Part shown: piece by piece, positions 35,845-48,404 of the stretch
Position numbering within the stretch: the first letter of the stretch is position 1
Layout of the letters: each line of letters starts with the position of its first letter
DNA from: Apostichopus japonicus
Lineage: Eukaryota > Echinodermata > Holothuroidea > Aspidochirotida > Stichopodidae
Assembly: GCF_037975245.1 (NCBI RefSeq)
Contig: NC_092574.1
Coordinates: 15,665,213 to 15,725,212, forward strand
DNA: 60,000 nt
Direction: 5' to 3'
Translations under genes and position numbers: made by a program
Notes under the pieces: model-generated
Seen by the model: only the letters and a program-made list of their open reading frames with translations
Databases searched by the model: none
Told to the model about the DNA's origin: nothing

Positions 35845-37059
35845 AGTACCTCCATGCTTTGACCTGCAGCGATTTCACCAGCAACCCCAACTCTTCAAAT
35901 ATCCCCGCACACTGTAGTGTGCATATCTCGCTAAATTCCACGCAATTGTATAACCTAAAAATTTGTGGAGAAAAGATCACATCACCGTACCTACAACACA
36001 TAGGCATAGTCAAAACTCGAGTGCATCTTGGAAGATTCCTTTCTTGCATAACATGTTAGCGGTCTTTTTGGTCTAAAAATTCTTAACAATGCTGAGCGAG
36101 GTTTGTGTATATTCCATTTACCCCACAATCCCTTTCGCAATCAAAACTCCGATCTGGATGGGTGTTACGAATGAACTTGCTTGGCGGGTTAGTATACTAG
36201 TTCTGTGAGTGTATTGCCTGCGTACTTCAATAATATATTGTGCCCTTCTTGTTACTCACGAAGCGCAGACTACATCCAACCATAGGGCAACTGATCCAAC
36301 ATTTACCCTGGATGCTTTTCAGTATTTGGAAACAACCAACTCCACGAAAATTATAGTATTGAAATAACCTTTTTACGCAATGTCGATCTCAAGCTTCAAT
36401 GACTACTTTTGACGATGTATGAATACAGTAGTTTATACACACGAATGTTGCACCAGAATCATGACTTGAAGCACGTGGTGAAAGGGACCGCGAAAATTTA
36501 CGCAAGTTTGCAACGAAGAAATTACTGTGGTATGAATGCGCATTTTACATTATCAACTCTCAATACGGAGTGAACAAAACATACTGTGAGATGAAAAGTT
36601 CTTTTCAGTATCAGAGATGTTGTGGTAGCTTTCCACAAAATCCATAGATTGTCTCAACTCATATCTTTCTGTGATAAAACAATTATTCAAATATTACGTT
36701 AACAATATCGTTAATAACGTCCTGGAGTTGTAGCAACTATCATGTAAATATGGTTTATAACGTCATTGCTGTTTCTACAAATCAGGACGTTAACGATTTT
36801 TTTCCCCTTTTCGCGTTCCATAGTTAAACCATCATACTTTGCATTCATTGAGCACTGAAGATGTAAGCAGTTTGCAGACAATGGGTAAGGGACTATTAGC
36901 CAAAGAAATCTCGAGAAATTTGAGAAAACATCATTGGCTGTACTTAGCATGAAAACCTCTGTAATAGATATGTTGTTAGCTCTGCACGGAAGCAACTTGC
37001 GGTTGATTGTTATAATTTTTTGAAAAGAAAGAATGATTTTCGTTCACAATGAGTTAGAA
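35845..37059. other. No gene seen
   Basis: AT-rich unique-looking sequence. A cccttttcgcgttccat motif at 36807 matches the end motif of the GTTGTCTAAAC repeat family and may mark an edge of a longer element. Confidence 0.4.
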
Positions 37060-37375
37060 CAACGGAACTTTAGATAGCAACGAAAGTGTAGACATCAACG
37101 TGAGTTTAGACATCACACGTGAGACATCAACCGTAAGTTTAGTAGCAACGAAAGTTTTAGACATCTTCGTGAATTTAGACATCGATCGTAGGTTTAGAAA
37201 TCAACCTGAGTTTAGACATTTAGGCGCGTTTAGTCATCAACGTGACTTTAGACATCAACGTAAGTTTAGACATCAACGAACAACAGCAACATGGTAAAAT
37301 AGCAGCAACAACTTTAGTTTAGACAGCAAAAACTTAGTTAAGACAACGAAATAAGGTTGCCCTTTTCGCGTTCCA
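37060..37375. repeat. TAGACATCAACGTRAGTT minisatellite
   Basis: About 15 imperfect ~17-18-bp units such as tagacatcaacgtgagttt, ending at cccttttcgcgttccat (37357-37373). Inverse-orientation relative of 31860-32012. Confidence 0.8.
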
Positions 37376-39061
37376 TGTGCTACACAGTCATGATGTATTT
37401 TTGTTGTTGTTGTTGTTATCACACAGCTTCTAACTTCAAGTTCAAGTTATCAAGTGTATATAAATATTTTGTATTTACATCGATTTGTTTTTTAAATGAT
37501 GGGTAAGGCAGACCTATTGTAAACCATTTGAAAAAGGCTCGAATATCCTACAATTGACGAAAATTATTAGCCATTTCTGGTCGCGAAAACATTTGTCGTT
37601 ATTGTTGAATGAATTTGCTCATTGTATTCTCAGACAACTTGTCAACGAGGAAGGGTTTTGGATGACCTTTTATGACAGTGTGATGACTGTGGGACGCCAA
37701 ACGGTTATGTGATATTATCATTGTGTTCTTCGATACTATCATGTGTTAACCTACTTTCACATCATCACCACTTGTTGTATATTTTGGCAATTCAAAGAGG
37801 ATCTCCTGCATACAACACAGTAGCAATACCATTGTGAAATTGCATAAAGACTTCAACATTGATCGGTCTATTCACAAGAGTATACGCAGTGATCATAAAC
37901 CGTAAACGCAACACTTGGCTTGAACAATCATTTTATTGGTACCGTTAGATCTTCTAACGCTCGAACATATCATTAATTAACCTCATTACCTATATACGTC
38001 TAAAGATACTTTCAGTAAGATGAACACGAGATGCACGTCAATGCAACTAATTCACATAGCGTATCACGTAAAACCCCGGTATTCAAAGTTATTTGCTTGG
38101 TGGCCCGAACCTTCACCTTAATCACCTTCGGTTGATATTGTGGCATGGCGAAGGGACCGACTCCATTGCCTTTCTGAAGGGTGGCATGCTTAGTTGCAAA
38201 ATTATGTTATATTTGGCATCTTTTGAATTAATTTATGTCCCAAAAATGTGTATCTCACGAATTGTTTGAAATGACCCTCAGAAAGTTTGGAATATCAAGG
38301 GATGTAAAAGAACGAGTAATGTATCAATTGCTTTTATAGGTCACTTTTTTTGTAGGTCACGTGGTGCTTTTTTGCATTACAAATCAACAGAATACATATT
38401 TAGACAGGTTTCTTTAACGGCGTTATTCGTGACAAGGCGTTATTTGTGATATGATGATATCGAAGTGCAATTTGCGTTCCCATATACTGATAAATAATTA
38501 AGGTCGAACAATTATTCAAACATCAAGCGTGACTATGCCGATGCTTAATTGAAGCAGTCTGGCTTTCTTCGTATAACTTGTTGAATGTAAATTATGATAT
38601 TATGAAACGAATTGCATGACCAACAAACGCCGATTGATTCAATCCAAATTTCAAGTTTCCTCGGATTAAATAGAAACTATTGATATGATTATTGACATTC
38701 TGACTCTTGTGCTGTAACATGTTGATTTTAATCAAATAAACTGAAATTACAAAATATTCCATTTTTATTTTGACAGCGGCATGCATGCTGATGTTAGATC
38801 ATTGTAATATGCTGATACTGTTTCTTATTTAATGATATTTTTCCTATCATTGTGAAACAGTATAGTCGTTCCATAAATACCCTCAGAATGGTCTTTGGAA
38901 ACATAGAAGACGTGATCTTTATACAAATAGTGAAGGCAATATTGTTAATGACCTTGAACTATATAAAACTTATTGTAAACAAAAAACACTGTTCTATATG
39001 CGCATGCCAAACTATACCTGAACCCATAAAATCACATGCACTTTTATCTGCGAATATTAAC
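37376..39061. other. No gene seen (3' flank of the MFSD6-like gene)
   Basis: AT-rich sequence with a short GTT run at 37401-37417 and no protein-like frame or clear repeat family. Confidence 0.4.
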
Positions 39062-39067
39062 TTTATT
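39062..39067 (-). promoter_or_regulatory. Candidate polyadenylation signal, MFSD6-like gene
   Basis: TTTATT on + reads AATAAA on -, about 145 bases after the MFSD6-like stop codon. It is the nearest canonical hexamer downstream. Such hexamers are common in AT-rich DNA, so this is tentative. Confidence 0.4.
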
Positions 39068-39209
39068 TTGTTATACGTTGGTAATTCTATATTCTAATCA
39101 CGTCGTCGACATATATATATATATAGCTCATATATTACGTCACAACAGCTAGATTTTCTTTTCTATGGGTAAACATGTATGCTAATGAAGTTTTTCAGTA
39201 TAAACTAGG

Positions 39210-39436
39210 TTAATTTTGCGGTTGATTTTGCCCTTCCTCTGCTTCCCTCACAGCAGGCTCGTTGCTTGTCTCTGTAGGCTTTCCACCAGATCCTGGCTTT
39301 ATTGGTTCAAAGAAACAGCAGAAGATTTTGTATGCGATTAAGATACACAAGCAGGCGGCTGCCATAGTACGGAAGAGGTTACGTGCTCCGTACCTCTCGT
39401 AAAATAGTCCACCCAGAATGGTCCCGATACCTTCAC
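39210..39436 (-). CDS. MFSD6-like exon 4 (terminal)
   Basis: Acceptor acttttgtag|GTGAAG. It encodes EGIGTILGGLFYERYGARNL, the last transmembrane segment (FRTMAAACLCILIAYKIFCC) and a hydrophilic tail ending QPQN before TAA at 39212-39210. Confidence 0.9.
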
Positions 39437-42400
39437 CTACAAAAAGTAAAAACCATAAAAAAAAATAATAATAATTTCCGAGTCAACTTCCAATAATTCT
39501 GAAATAACAATGACGAATATTGCGATAAAGCTTTTGATATATAAGTTCGATAGATGAATCGAACGATCTTCCACGCGAGGCAGTAGTATAAGCATAACAG
39601 ATTCAATTAACTGTATGTGGATATGGTAATACGAAAAGTGCCTGAGCGACCAAGCATTTCCGGAATCCAACTGCTACATAACTTATGGGTCGTTCGCTAA
39701 CGTTCAGTTGAACCTAACATCAATTTAAGCCACTTTGATAGATATCATGAATACACGTAAACAATACTTTATCTTACCGTCTTCCGACTGGGAAATAATG
39801 ATTGCAGTTTATTGACAGGTCACAAACCTCATCAGCAGAGGCACTCCCAACATACTAGGGGTCCCCTTCCCCCACTGAGAACTCCTGAAAATCAGGGTGA
39901 TTAGATGCAAAATGGTCCTATATTTTGCAACATTTTAAACAATGTACCGCACATATTGTTAGTGTGTGTGCGCGCGCACGCGCGCGTGTGTGCTTTGAGG
40001 AGGGGGATACTGAGCCCCCTTGATTGTACTGTCATTTCAGAAGTATACGTGGTTGTGTATCCAGTTATCAGAATACGTATTGCCTTAGAAAAGTTTAGTG
40101 AAATTATATGAAATCTACTGTAAGTTCGACTTTTATTTCTTAGGAAAAGGTGTCCTATATCGTCGGCAATTGTTCAAATACTGGAATTTCCGCCACACCC
40201 TAACCTCTGTCCCATTCAGTCTCATTTCAGCCCGCCCATTTCCATATCCATATGCGTAATGCAATGTAGACGTATATGCCCTATATACTTACTCAAACCT
40301 GCAGTGAGCGCAAACGCCAAAGACTGCATAGTCGCCGCCATCCCAGGCGGGGCAACGGCGTTGCAAAAAGCGGTGACGTTCGGCCAGAGGATGCCAAAGC
40401 AGAAGCCATGAAGAAGCTCAACGGGAAGTATCCACCACGGATTCCAAAGGAAACTGTATGCAAGGAAACGGATGGCGTAGGCGGCTAAGACCAACAGGAA
40501 GGCATTCTCGTGACCGATCTTCCATATAATCTGCTTGCTATAATAGAGCAGGAACAATTCGGCTAGGCAATTTGCAGCTGGGCACAACGATCGTAGAATA
40601 TGGGGGGAACCCAGTTGGTCCAGGAAAAGAAATTTGAATGTGTCTACTTGACCATAGGAGAAGCCAAACGTACACATAACGAGGAAGAATGCTACGATGC
40701 GTGGATTCTTAAAAATCCTTCCTGCGTTTCGGAACATTGTCTTGGGTGGTGTGTGCGGGGCAAAGTTAGTATTCCAAACAGGGATGAGTGTGAGGATTAT
40801 GAAGAAGAAGAATATGACGTAGGCTGGTGAATATTCATGTAAAAAGAAAGGATGATCGGAGTAAAGGTCCATAATGGCACCCGCCGAAACGGAAAAGATC
40901 ATGCCGCCCATACTGCCCCATAGTCGCTGCCTGCCGTAACTGGAACCCTTGTGGTGCTTGGTCATCTCCTCGGTATTGGCGTCCATCAGCGGGACGACTC
41001 CTGCGTTGAACATCTGGCCGCAGGCGATCAATATGAGGCAAAAGGTGAACGTCCCTCGTGTTCGTGTCCAATGATCTGATGATGACTCCTCTAAAGTGTC
41101 AGTGCTACCCGCGCCGTCGGGGAATGAAGAATTAAATTCCCCAGAACCCGGGACAAAAATGGTGCTAAAATACGCCCCTCCTACACCGCAGACATTGATC
41201 AAGACTAAAGTTTTGTGCATGCTGAATTTATCTGCCACAGACCCCCAAACTGGGCTGACGAAGAAATCGAGGAACGGTTCGGCTCCACGAATCAATCCGA
41301 TCTGGCTCGGACTCAGACCAAGGTAACTCAGGTATACCGGTATCACTGGAAAGAGTGTCACGAGAGCTGCAAAATTCAAGACAGGATTGCAAAACATAGC
41401 ACAAATATCCAAATTCTTCCGTTTTGTCCATGTTACAGGTTGTATTTCTTCTGCCATGCATGCACGACACAGGTCTTCAAGGGAAAAGCCACTCAGTGGG
41501 AACTATAGCATGCACGAGAACTACATTCATGTGAATAAACCTTCACACAATTTCCTCACATCAATCGTACCCGACAATGGACCTTCTTCCCAGAGCTCAT
41601 TAACTAGTGAAACCCGACCATGCACAATGAAATTCTTGAATCCCCTCTCCCTCCCCACCCCCCCCCGTTTCACTACCATCAAATGAATCATACGCAAAAG
41701 AAGCCCTCAATTCCAACCATACATAATAGAATGATCCATATGCTATACTTAAAAACGTGATGACATCACAAATTTGATACATAGGTTAGTGCAGGCAAAA
41801 TAAACGGGGTTTCCAGCTTCAACGATTAATGGTAAAACGATGTCGATCCTGAATGTGGATTACAGAGCTGCATACATCAGTGAATGGGTTCAAGTATAGG
41901 TCCAATGTGTGCGGCCTTATCATGCAGTGACGGCAACATGTTTATCCTTAACATAGCTCCGCATGGTTGAATTCCATACATTAAAATGCAAATTTGTCAG
42001 TAGAACGAACGTATTTTTTTGTTTTTTTGGTATTCTTACCTCCGATGTAGAATAAATAGGTAGCCTTCACAGGGAGGAAGGATCGGTTCACTTTGGGTTT
42101 GCATCTCGCTCTCTCAGCTACTTCGACTCCATTCTCATCTATATAAATAGCAAATGTCGAGAAAAACAATTAACAATATATATGATTCGAATAGTAGCGT
42201 TATCCTCACCGCCGCTGTGCATTGTGGGTGTCTAATGGAAGGGATGGGTGGGTATAGTTGAATCCCTGGAATTGCAGCATTTATTTGTTCTTATATTACT
42301 CTTACGTACATGTATGGTGTACAAACACGCTGATTCGTTTCCGGTTTGAGACCGAATTGGTATCGAGTTGAGGCCGACGTATGAGTATCACTGGAGGTAC

Positions 42401-44989
42401 AATATCCCCAACCGGACCCCCCCCCCCGGGTGTTAACACCCTTCCTCGTAGAATCAAAGTCGACTGGTTCTTGTAAGTACCAGTACAAGCAAGTACAACA
42501 TCAGGGGCGTAGCGAAGGGGTTTTTGTTGGGGGGGTGTGGAGAATTTGATTTGCCGACGGATCTGGAAGTGGTGACTGAAATGGGGGAGGGGTCTAATTG
42601 GCAATTTTTTAGTTTTGAAACGTCCTTAAATGCAATCTGGTGCATATTTTAAGTCAAATTTGATTTGCCGACGGATCTGGAAGTGGTGACCGAAATGGGG
42701 GAGGGGTCTAAGGGTAGGGGGTGTCCCCCTCCCCTTTTGGCAATTTTTTAGTTTTGAAACGTCCTTAGATGCAATCTGGTGCATATTTTAAGTCCAATTT
42801 GATTTGACAACGGATCTGGAAGTGGTGACTGAAATGGGGGAGGGGTCTAAGGGGAGGGGGTGTCCCCCTCCCCTTTGGCAATTTTTAAGGTTTGAAACGT
42901 CCTTAGATGCAATCTGGTGCATATTTTAAGTCAAATTTGATTTGCCGACGGATCTGGAAGTGGTGACTGAAATGGGGGAGGGGTCTAATTTTTAGTTTTG
43001 AAACGTCCTTAGATGCAATCTGATGTATATTTTATGTCAAATTTGATTTGCCGACGGATCTGGAAGTGGTGACTGAAATGGAGGAGGGGTCTAAGGGGAG
43101 GGGGTGTACCCCTCCCCTTTGGAAATTTTTTAGTTTTGAAACGTCCTTAGATGCAATCTGGTGCATATTTTAAGTCAAATTTGGCACGGAAGAAGCTCCC
43201 GTTCTCCTTTTTCTATTCAGCTTTCCTTCTTTCTTCCCCTTCCGCCCTCTTCACCTTTTCTCCTTTTGCCGACAGACCCAAAATTTGCCGACAGCGACCA
43301 AATTATTGGGGGGGTGTGACACCCCCCCCACACCCCCCCCCCCCCGCTCGCTACGCCCCTGTACAACATATTCAAAGTATTGCTTTGGCAAATGCGTATT
43401 GCCTTTTAGTAGTAAGTGACTAATTGTAGCGGAAATTTACGATACCATCTCAAACCTCGTGACAAGCGAAATCAATAAATAAGTGACTTTCTTTTGTTTC
43501 CTATAGTTTTATTGAATATTTTATAGTTTCTAAATTCAGCACGCGTGACCTGCAGTAAATATATCCCTGCTGAAAGTCTTTGAATAAGCAAAAGCTACTT
43601 TCCATGGTTGATCGGATCAGTAAAAAGCAGAATAAAAAAAAAACCGATAGGAAGTTGCTTTTAAGGGTATACCCTTAATATTTTTATGTAACGTTACATA
43701 CAAGTTACTTTATGTTCTGATTTTGAACTGGTCCACTTGATATTGGATTTTTTGTGGGGGGGGGGGAGGTGGAGGGAGGTGAGGGGGAGGTGGAGGAAGG
43801 GGGATATTTGACTTTACTCCGTGTCAATGAATAAGTTTTGGTAGGAATGTAAAATGTATCTATTTTTGGTAAAGAAGATATTTACCTTAATTAAGCCCAT
43901 ACAAGTAGTTCATTAGAAAAAGTAGTACTAATGAAGTGAAAAAAAACTGTTACTGTTCAAGGAAACCAGAGAAACCAATCAAATTCTAACATTCTAAACT
44001 AATGTAATATTTCTTAGAAATCAAAGAGCTGTGTATATGTCAGTCCTGTTTATCATCATTTTGATATGACAAATTTCATTTTCTCACTGTGAAGGGGGGG
44101 GGGGGGTGGGGCGAGGAGAACTCGTGTAAGGTATAACTTGTTGTTTTCGTTTCCAAACGAGGACGTTTTATTTTTATTAGAGGGGTTGATGTAATATAAT
44201 GTAAACGTTTCTGTTACTTTTATGATGCAAATGAAATGCAAAATAAGTGTTCAGTCGCATGCATGCGTATAGCTGGTTATTATGATTAACCACCATGAGT
44301 TTCTCTGTCACGCTGAAAAAATTCTCTTTTGCTGGTGTTTAATTTTTATCATAATTTTCTTTTCCTATATAGGTCTTGAGTTTATGTAGACCGTTTTGTT
44401 CGATGGCCGGACCACGCTTTGCCTCTTATGGTACATTTTATATCAGTAAAATACATGTCAGTCTATGGAAACCACATATTGAGAGGTGTTCTATATTTTT
44501 CTATGGTTTATTTTTGACGGGTAGATTAAAATCAGAAACGGAGGCTACTCTATCACAATATGAGCTTTCCATGATAAAAGCCAGATAAATGAATTATATC
44601 AGTTGATGCAAAATAATGTCAAAACCTCCTCCGAAACGGCTTCGACTGATTTCCTTTAAGTTTGGCATTGGACTTACCTTTTGTCTCGCAGAGATTAAAT
44701 GAAAATTATATGAGACATGCAAGTACGGATGGTTAGCCTTTATGTTTGTGTGTTTTGTTGTTTTTTCTTGTTATTTTGTGAGGAGGGCCTATCTCTTATG
44801 AAGTTATATCTAAACCTAATAATCTTACAATAAGCATCAAATATCAGGCCTTAAAATATCGAGAAAAGGAACAGAAAAACATGAAAAAAAAACTGCCAGT
44901 TTGTATTTTAAATAATCATAATCAACTGAATTATATGAAGACTAAGATATCTACTCACGACTGTCGAGCTGATGACGTTCTTGGTCCAT
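39210..44989 (-). CDS. MFSD6-like major facilitator protein, 4 coding exons
   Basis: Minus-strand exons 44989-44959, 42138-42040, 41366-40293 and 39436-39210 join at GT-AG sites in phase to give 476 residues and a stop. A strong Kozak context (aaaccATGG) marks the start. It is a polytopic MFS membrane protein with about 12 hydrophobic segments. Seen: SPSQIGLIRGAEP (62-74) and loop motif A-like GSVADKF (85-91); an external loop with an NSS glycosylation site (~117-145); GSSYGRQRLWGSMGG (~184-198), the MFSD6-family hallmark; NPWWILPVE then HGFCFGILW (~352-371); GIGTILGGLFYERYG (~404-418); and a short hydrophilic C-tail. Vertebrate MFSD6 (~790 residues) and MFSD6L (~586) are longer, mainly through inserted loops, so this is a compact invertebrate-type member. 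The transported substrate is unknown. It is convergent with NCDN. It may be either an MFSD6 or an MFSD6L orthologue, so no symbol is given. Confidence 0.9.
39437..40292. other. MFSD6-like intron 3
   Basis: No gene or element inside, apart from an alternating purine-pyrimidine GT/GC tract near 39961-39992. Confidence 0.6.
39961..39992. repeat. Alternating GT/GC tract
   Basis: About 30 bases of strict purine-pyrimidine alternation with a near-perfect palindromic centre (gcgcgcacgcgcgc), a composition that favours Z-DNA under supercoiling. Confidence 0.75.
40293..41366 (-). CDS. MFSD6-like exon 3 (main exon)
   Basis: Acceptor attttgcag|CTCTCG, donor GGTTTGA|gtaagt. It encodes residues 44-401, which include transmembrane segments 1 to about 10 and all hallmark motifs. 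The open frame extends past both splice sites into intron, which gives a misleading longer single-exon reading. Confidence 0.93.
42040..42138 (-). CDS. MFSD6-like exon 2
   Basis: Acceptor tttatatag|ATGAGA, donor TCGGAG|gtaaga. It encodes ENGVEVAERARCKPKVNRSF and then LPVKATYLFYIG, the KVNxxLLPxK lead-in to the first transmembrane segment that is typical of the MFSD6 family. This shows that an in-frame ATG at 41457, inside the following intron, is not the real start. Confidence 0.88.
42502..43361. mobile_element. hAT-type element with internal tandem units, copy 2 (860 bp)
   Basis: Same family as 29570-30283: ends CAGGGGCGTAGCGA and CTCGCTACGCCCCTG, flanked by a perfect 8-bp TACAACAT (42494-42501 and 43362-43369). 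It has five internal units instead of four; the extra ~139-bp one (around 42790-42930) carries gatttgacaacggatctgga. It inserted into intron 1 of the MFSD6-like gene. Confidence 0.92.
43370..44958. other. Rest of MFSD6-like intron 1
   Basis: AT-rich, with G homopolymers at 43757-43768 and 44094-44106 and a ggaggtgg-rich patch. No coding exon is recognised. Confidence 0.5.
44959..44989 (-). CDS. MFSD6-like exon 1 (coding part)
   Basis: Encodes MDQERHQLDS plus one base. Donor is AGTC|gtgagt. The ATG has A at -3 and G at +4. The residue split across the junction is His. It is short, so the call rests on the start context, the donor and phase agreement with exon 2. Confidence 0.75.
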
Positions 44990-45139
44990 GGTTTTTTTTT
45001 AACGATGTCAATTCGAACTGATATCAATCAATCGTAACTTGCTCCCTTTCCAAAATGAAAGAATGCTAACAGTAGACCCTCTTTTATATTCATATTTTCC
45101 TTATTTATGCTAGCGCCTCCCGTATATGGATATTATACT

Positions 45140-45395
45140 GGTATTGAACAACCTGTTTGAAGCAGGGAGTTTCCATAACAACTCCCTGTTTGAAGGTAGC
45201 AAACATGAAGAGCAGCCAATAACGAGAAAAACAAAGATCGCCATTGACTTCTATTGGACAATAAGCCGTGGTGAAGACCTGTTTGAAGGTAGCGGACATT
45301 AAGAGCGACATTAAGAGAGAAAAGTTGGAGGAGACCATAAGGAGAAAATCCAAGAACGCCATCTACTTTCTAGCGGACAATAAGTAACGGTGAAG
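45140..45395. repeat. Imperfect ~115-bp direct repeat, two copies
   Basis: The phrases cctgtttgaaggtagc, gaagacctgtttgaaggtag, acattaagagcgac and cggacaataag recur between ~45180-45290 and ~45270-45395, upstream of the MFSD6-like start. No known family. Confidence 0.6.
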
Positions 45396-48083
45396 GTGCA
45401 GTGGTACTCAATAATTGTTTTTACATAAAAATTTAAGGTACAATTCATCTCACAAATGTAATGTATATAATTAACTTTTTTATATCGGAATACTTACAAA
45501 GTGCGTTAAACATCACGAGATAGAGCAAAGATCCTTCTATCACCCTTTTAATGCTTGATATCTGTGAAATAACTTCAATCTTCGCCAAAATTCCGACTGA
45601 AAAAAATTATTGTATTTATGATTGAAACAAAATAATGATATTTATGAATGATAAAAATTATCATTGTGTTCAATTCCACTATACAGCGTTTACAAACTGC
45701 TGTTTCAACTCAGTCACTAATGAAATGTTTATAATTTATTCAATTAATAACAAAACTAAAATAATCAAAACAAGATTGCTGCATTTGTAACCTTTAACAT
45801 TCTCTGCACGCAAATAATAAAGCCCAAAATATTTTTTTTTATTTTATAGATTCTTGCACTTTTAATACCTCGAGAAATTCGTTTGAGTATTGGTTTAAAG
45901 GATCACTCTTTTTTTTGCAAATTAAACACCAAATAGTCATCCTCAATCCACGACAAACTTCTACAATAATACTGCAACTTCACAGCGAATGTAGTGGATT
46001 CCAGAAGATCCAAATCCGAGTCCAGAAATTAAATGGTCTCGAGTAGTAAAGCCCTGGGAGGTTCGACGATTTATTTCACAGTATTTTGGCTAAGATCATG
46101 TGTAGTATATGTTCCCTTTCGAGGGGAATGGTGATGTATACCTGACGATGATCACACAGTCACAGTCCCGATGTAAGGGGACTGGGGTTGAGAGCGGATC
46201 AGTTGTTTGGTAGTTTGGTTTTCGTTCCCAGGTTCTTTCCTGGGCGACTTTTCCTTAAAAGAAAAAGTATTTCACAGTAATTGGTCACATCTATCTATTC
46301 TCTTTGTCAGACAGGCTCTATAGAGGGTCCGAATGTATGATTTCTAGCAATACTGAGGTAAGAGTTGAAGTTGTCTCTCTCTATGACATAACAACAATAC
46401 GTCTCAAGCTACATTTGTCTTTCTATGATAAATGTACAACTGTTACGTTTCACCAATCTATATCCAATAGACCACACATGCTTGCCACACCCACCGCTTT
46501 TGGCAGGCACAGCCCCAAAATAGAAACTTGCTATATCTTGTGGAGTATTATTAACGAAGAATTATGAGACTATACACGATTCACATAAATACGTTAATGA
46601 CTAAAGCGTCACTTAGTGTAAGATAGTCCAAACGGTGCACCTGTTTGTGCTAATGACGTCATTGTGACGAAATCCGAAATTTCTTCGTCTTCCATCAGAG
46701 GAGAGAGATTAGAGGTAAACTAAAATAATTTGTTGTGTTCCGTGTAGGCTTATTCATCATTATAATTCAGTTGCAGTTTGTCGTTTGTTTTCTGCTTCCT
46801 AAACATGACCCAGAAGCCACCAACATGTTTTCTGAAATCCTTTTCCTCTGAAAGGAGAAAACAAAATAGATATGTACGGAAATTAATTCTAGTTTAACCA
46901 CATTCGTAAGTTTCAATTGAACTTTCATTTAGAATGAACCGATCTCAATAGATTTAATAAATATTTGATTGGTTCCCAATAAATTCAAAGTCAAACTATC
47001 GAACCATGAAAAATGTGTGACGTCACCATACAGGCATATTCTTACAGCATATCTTTCCATAACTCGCCGTTATCTGTTGTGACGTCAGAGGCAAATCCAA
47101 CTAAAGAATTCTGATCAAAGGTATGTAATATAAGACTAACCTATTCAAATCTGTGCAAGAATTTCAGAAGATATATTAACTTGATCATTATGATACGAGA
47201 TGAATACTGTATGCCGGGATATTCATAATGGTACGGGAATGTTAGGTTGTTTACCGCTCACAATTAATTAGTGTAAATACAATATAGCCAATATTAAGCT
47301 AAATCATCTTTTTTTACCATCTCTTCATTGGCGGCGAAACTTGGGTATTCGTTCGGTTTGCATGATGCTTTCATCCAAACTTTTGTAAAAGGCTTTTCTC
47401 TTTTTGTTTCTGTGTTTCAGTGGTCAGATTAAGCGCATCAAGGCTAGATCAGGCAGGGTAAGTATACCTTGATTCAGATAAACACGAATGTGGTTACCAG
47501 CTTGTGCGTTCATTAGCTATTCATCAAAGTATGCAGGAATGTAACTGCTATATTGTTATTTAAATTAACAGCTATACTCCCATACGGAAAGGATAAAAGA
47601 CTGGTTTATCTGATCTATATAGACCTACACGTGCAGGCCTGTCTGTGTGCACTGTACGTGGGTTTTCAGTATATAGCATTTATAAGCAAACGTTAACTTA
47701 ACCACTATACCTTCAATGGGACTGGGGTTGAGAGTGGAACAAGTTGTTTATTACACAGGCTCTATTTCGGGTGACCTTTCTGAAATAGTAACTTAATTTG
47801 CACACTTCGGCATCTTCTCCACAGTACCAACAATATTTATGGACAAATGTTCCTTATCGCAGTTTCCAGTAGAACAATATTATATATCTTATCATAGGCA
47901 GATAATACAGCCGGAATAACTCGCGTTTATTCCACATGAACAAGCTGCTGGAGAATTTAGTCTGGTATAAGTCAACTACTCTTGTAACAATATGGAGCGT
48001 CTTATACTAAAACTTCGACATACCGGAGATTTCGGCAATATCATGGTTTCAATTTTCGATACCCACATTACCGTAATTCGAAC
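45396..48083. other. No gene seen (5' flank of the MFSD6-like gene)
   Basis: AT-rich. A phrase gggactggggttgagagygg recurs at 46178 and 47718, pointing to a dispersed repeat. A promoter or 5'-UTR exon may lie here but cannot be picked out. Confidence 0.4.
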
Positions 48084-48400
48084 TAAATACAGGCTTTTTT
48101 TTAACTAAATACAACATTTTTGGAACGATATTCAAAATTTTGGAACTAAATTAAGGAATTTCGAACTAAATTCAGGAATTTCGGAACTAAATACAGGATT
48201 TTCGGAACCAAATTCAGGAATTTCGGAACTAAATACAGGATTTTTGGAACGAAATGCACTATTTTCGGAACTAAATACAGGATTTCGGAACTAAATTCAG
48301 GATTTTCGGAACTAAATAGAAGGATTTTCGGAACTATATTCAGGAATTTCGGAACTAAATACAGGATTTTGGAACTAAATTTAGGATTTTTGGAACCGTA
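48084..48400. repeat. 21-bp GGAACTAAAT minisatellite
   Basis: About 15 units of cggaactaaatacaggatttt, alternating with a variant reading ttcaggaatttc. Further single units occur at ~48540-48570. Confidence 0.9.
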
Positions 48401-48404
48401 ATAC

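Noticed and set aside
40222-41457. A single-exon 411-residue reading of the MFSD6-like gene starting at 41457
   Set aside because: The N-terminal ~30 residues and the last ~10 lie in introns; splice sites at 41366 and 40293 and matching exons at 42040-42138 and 39210-39436 restore family-conserved sequence.
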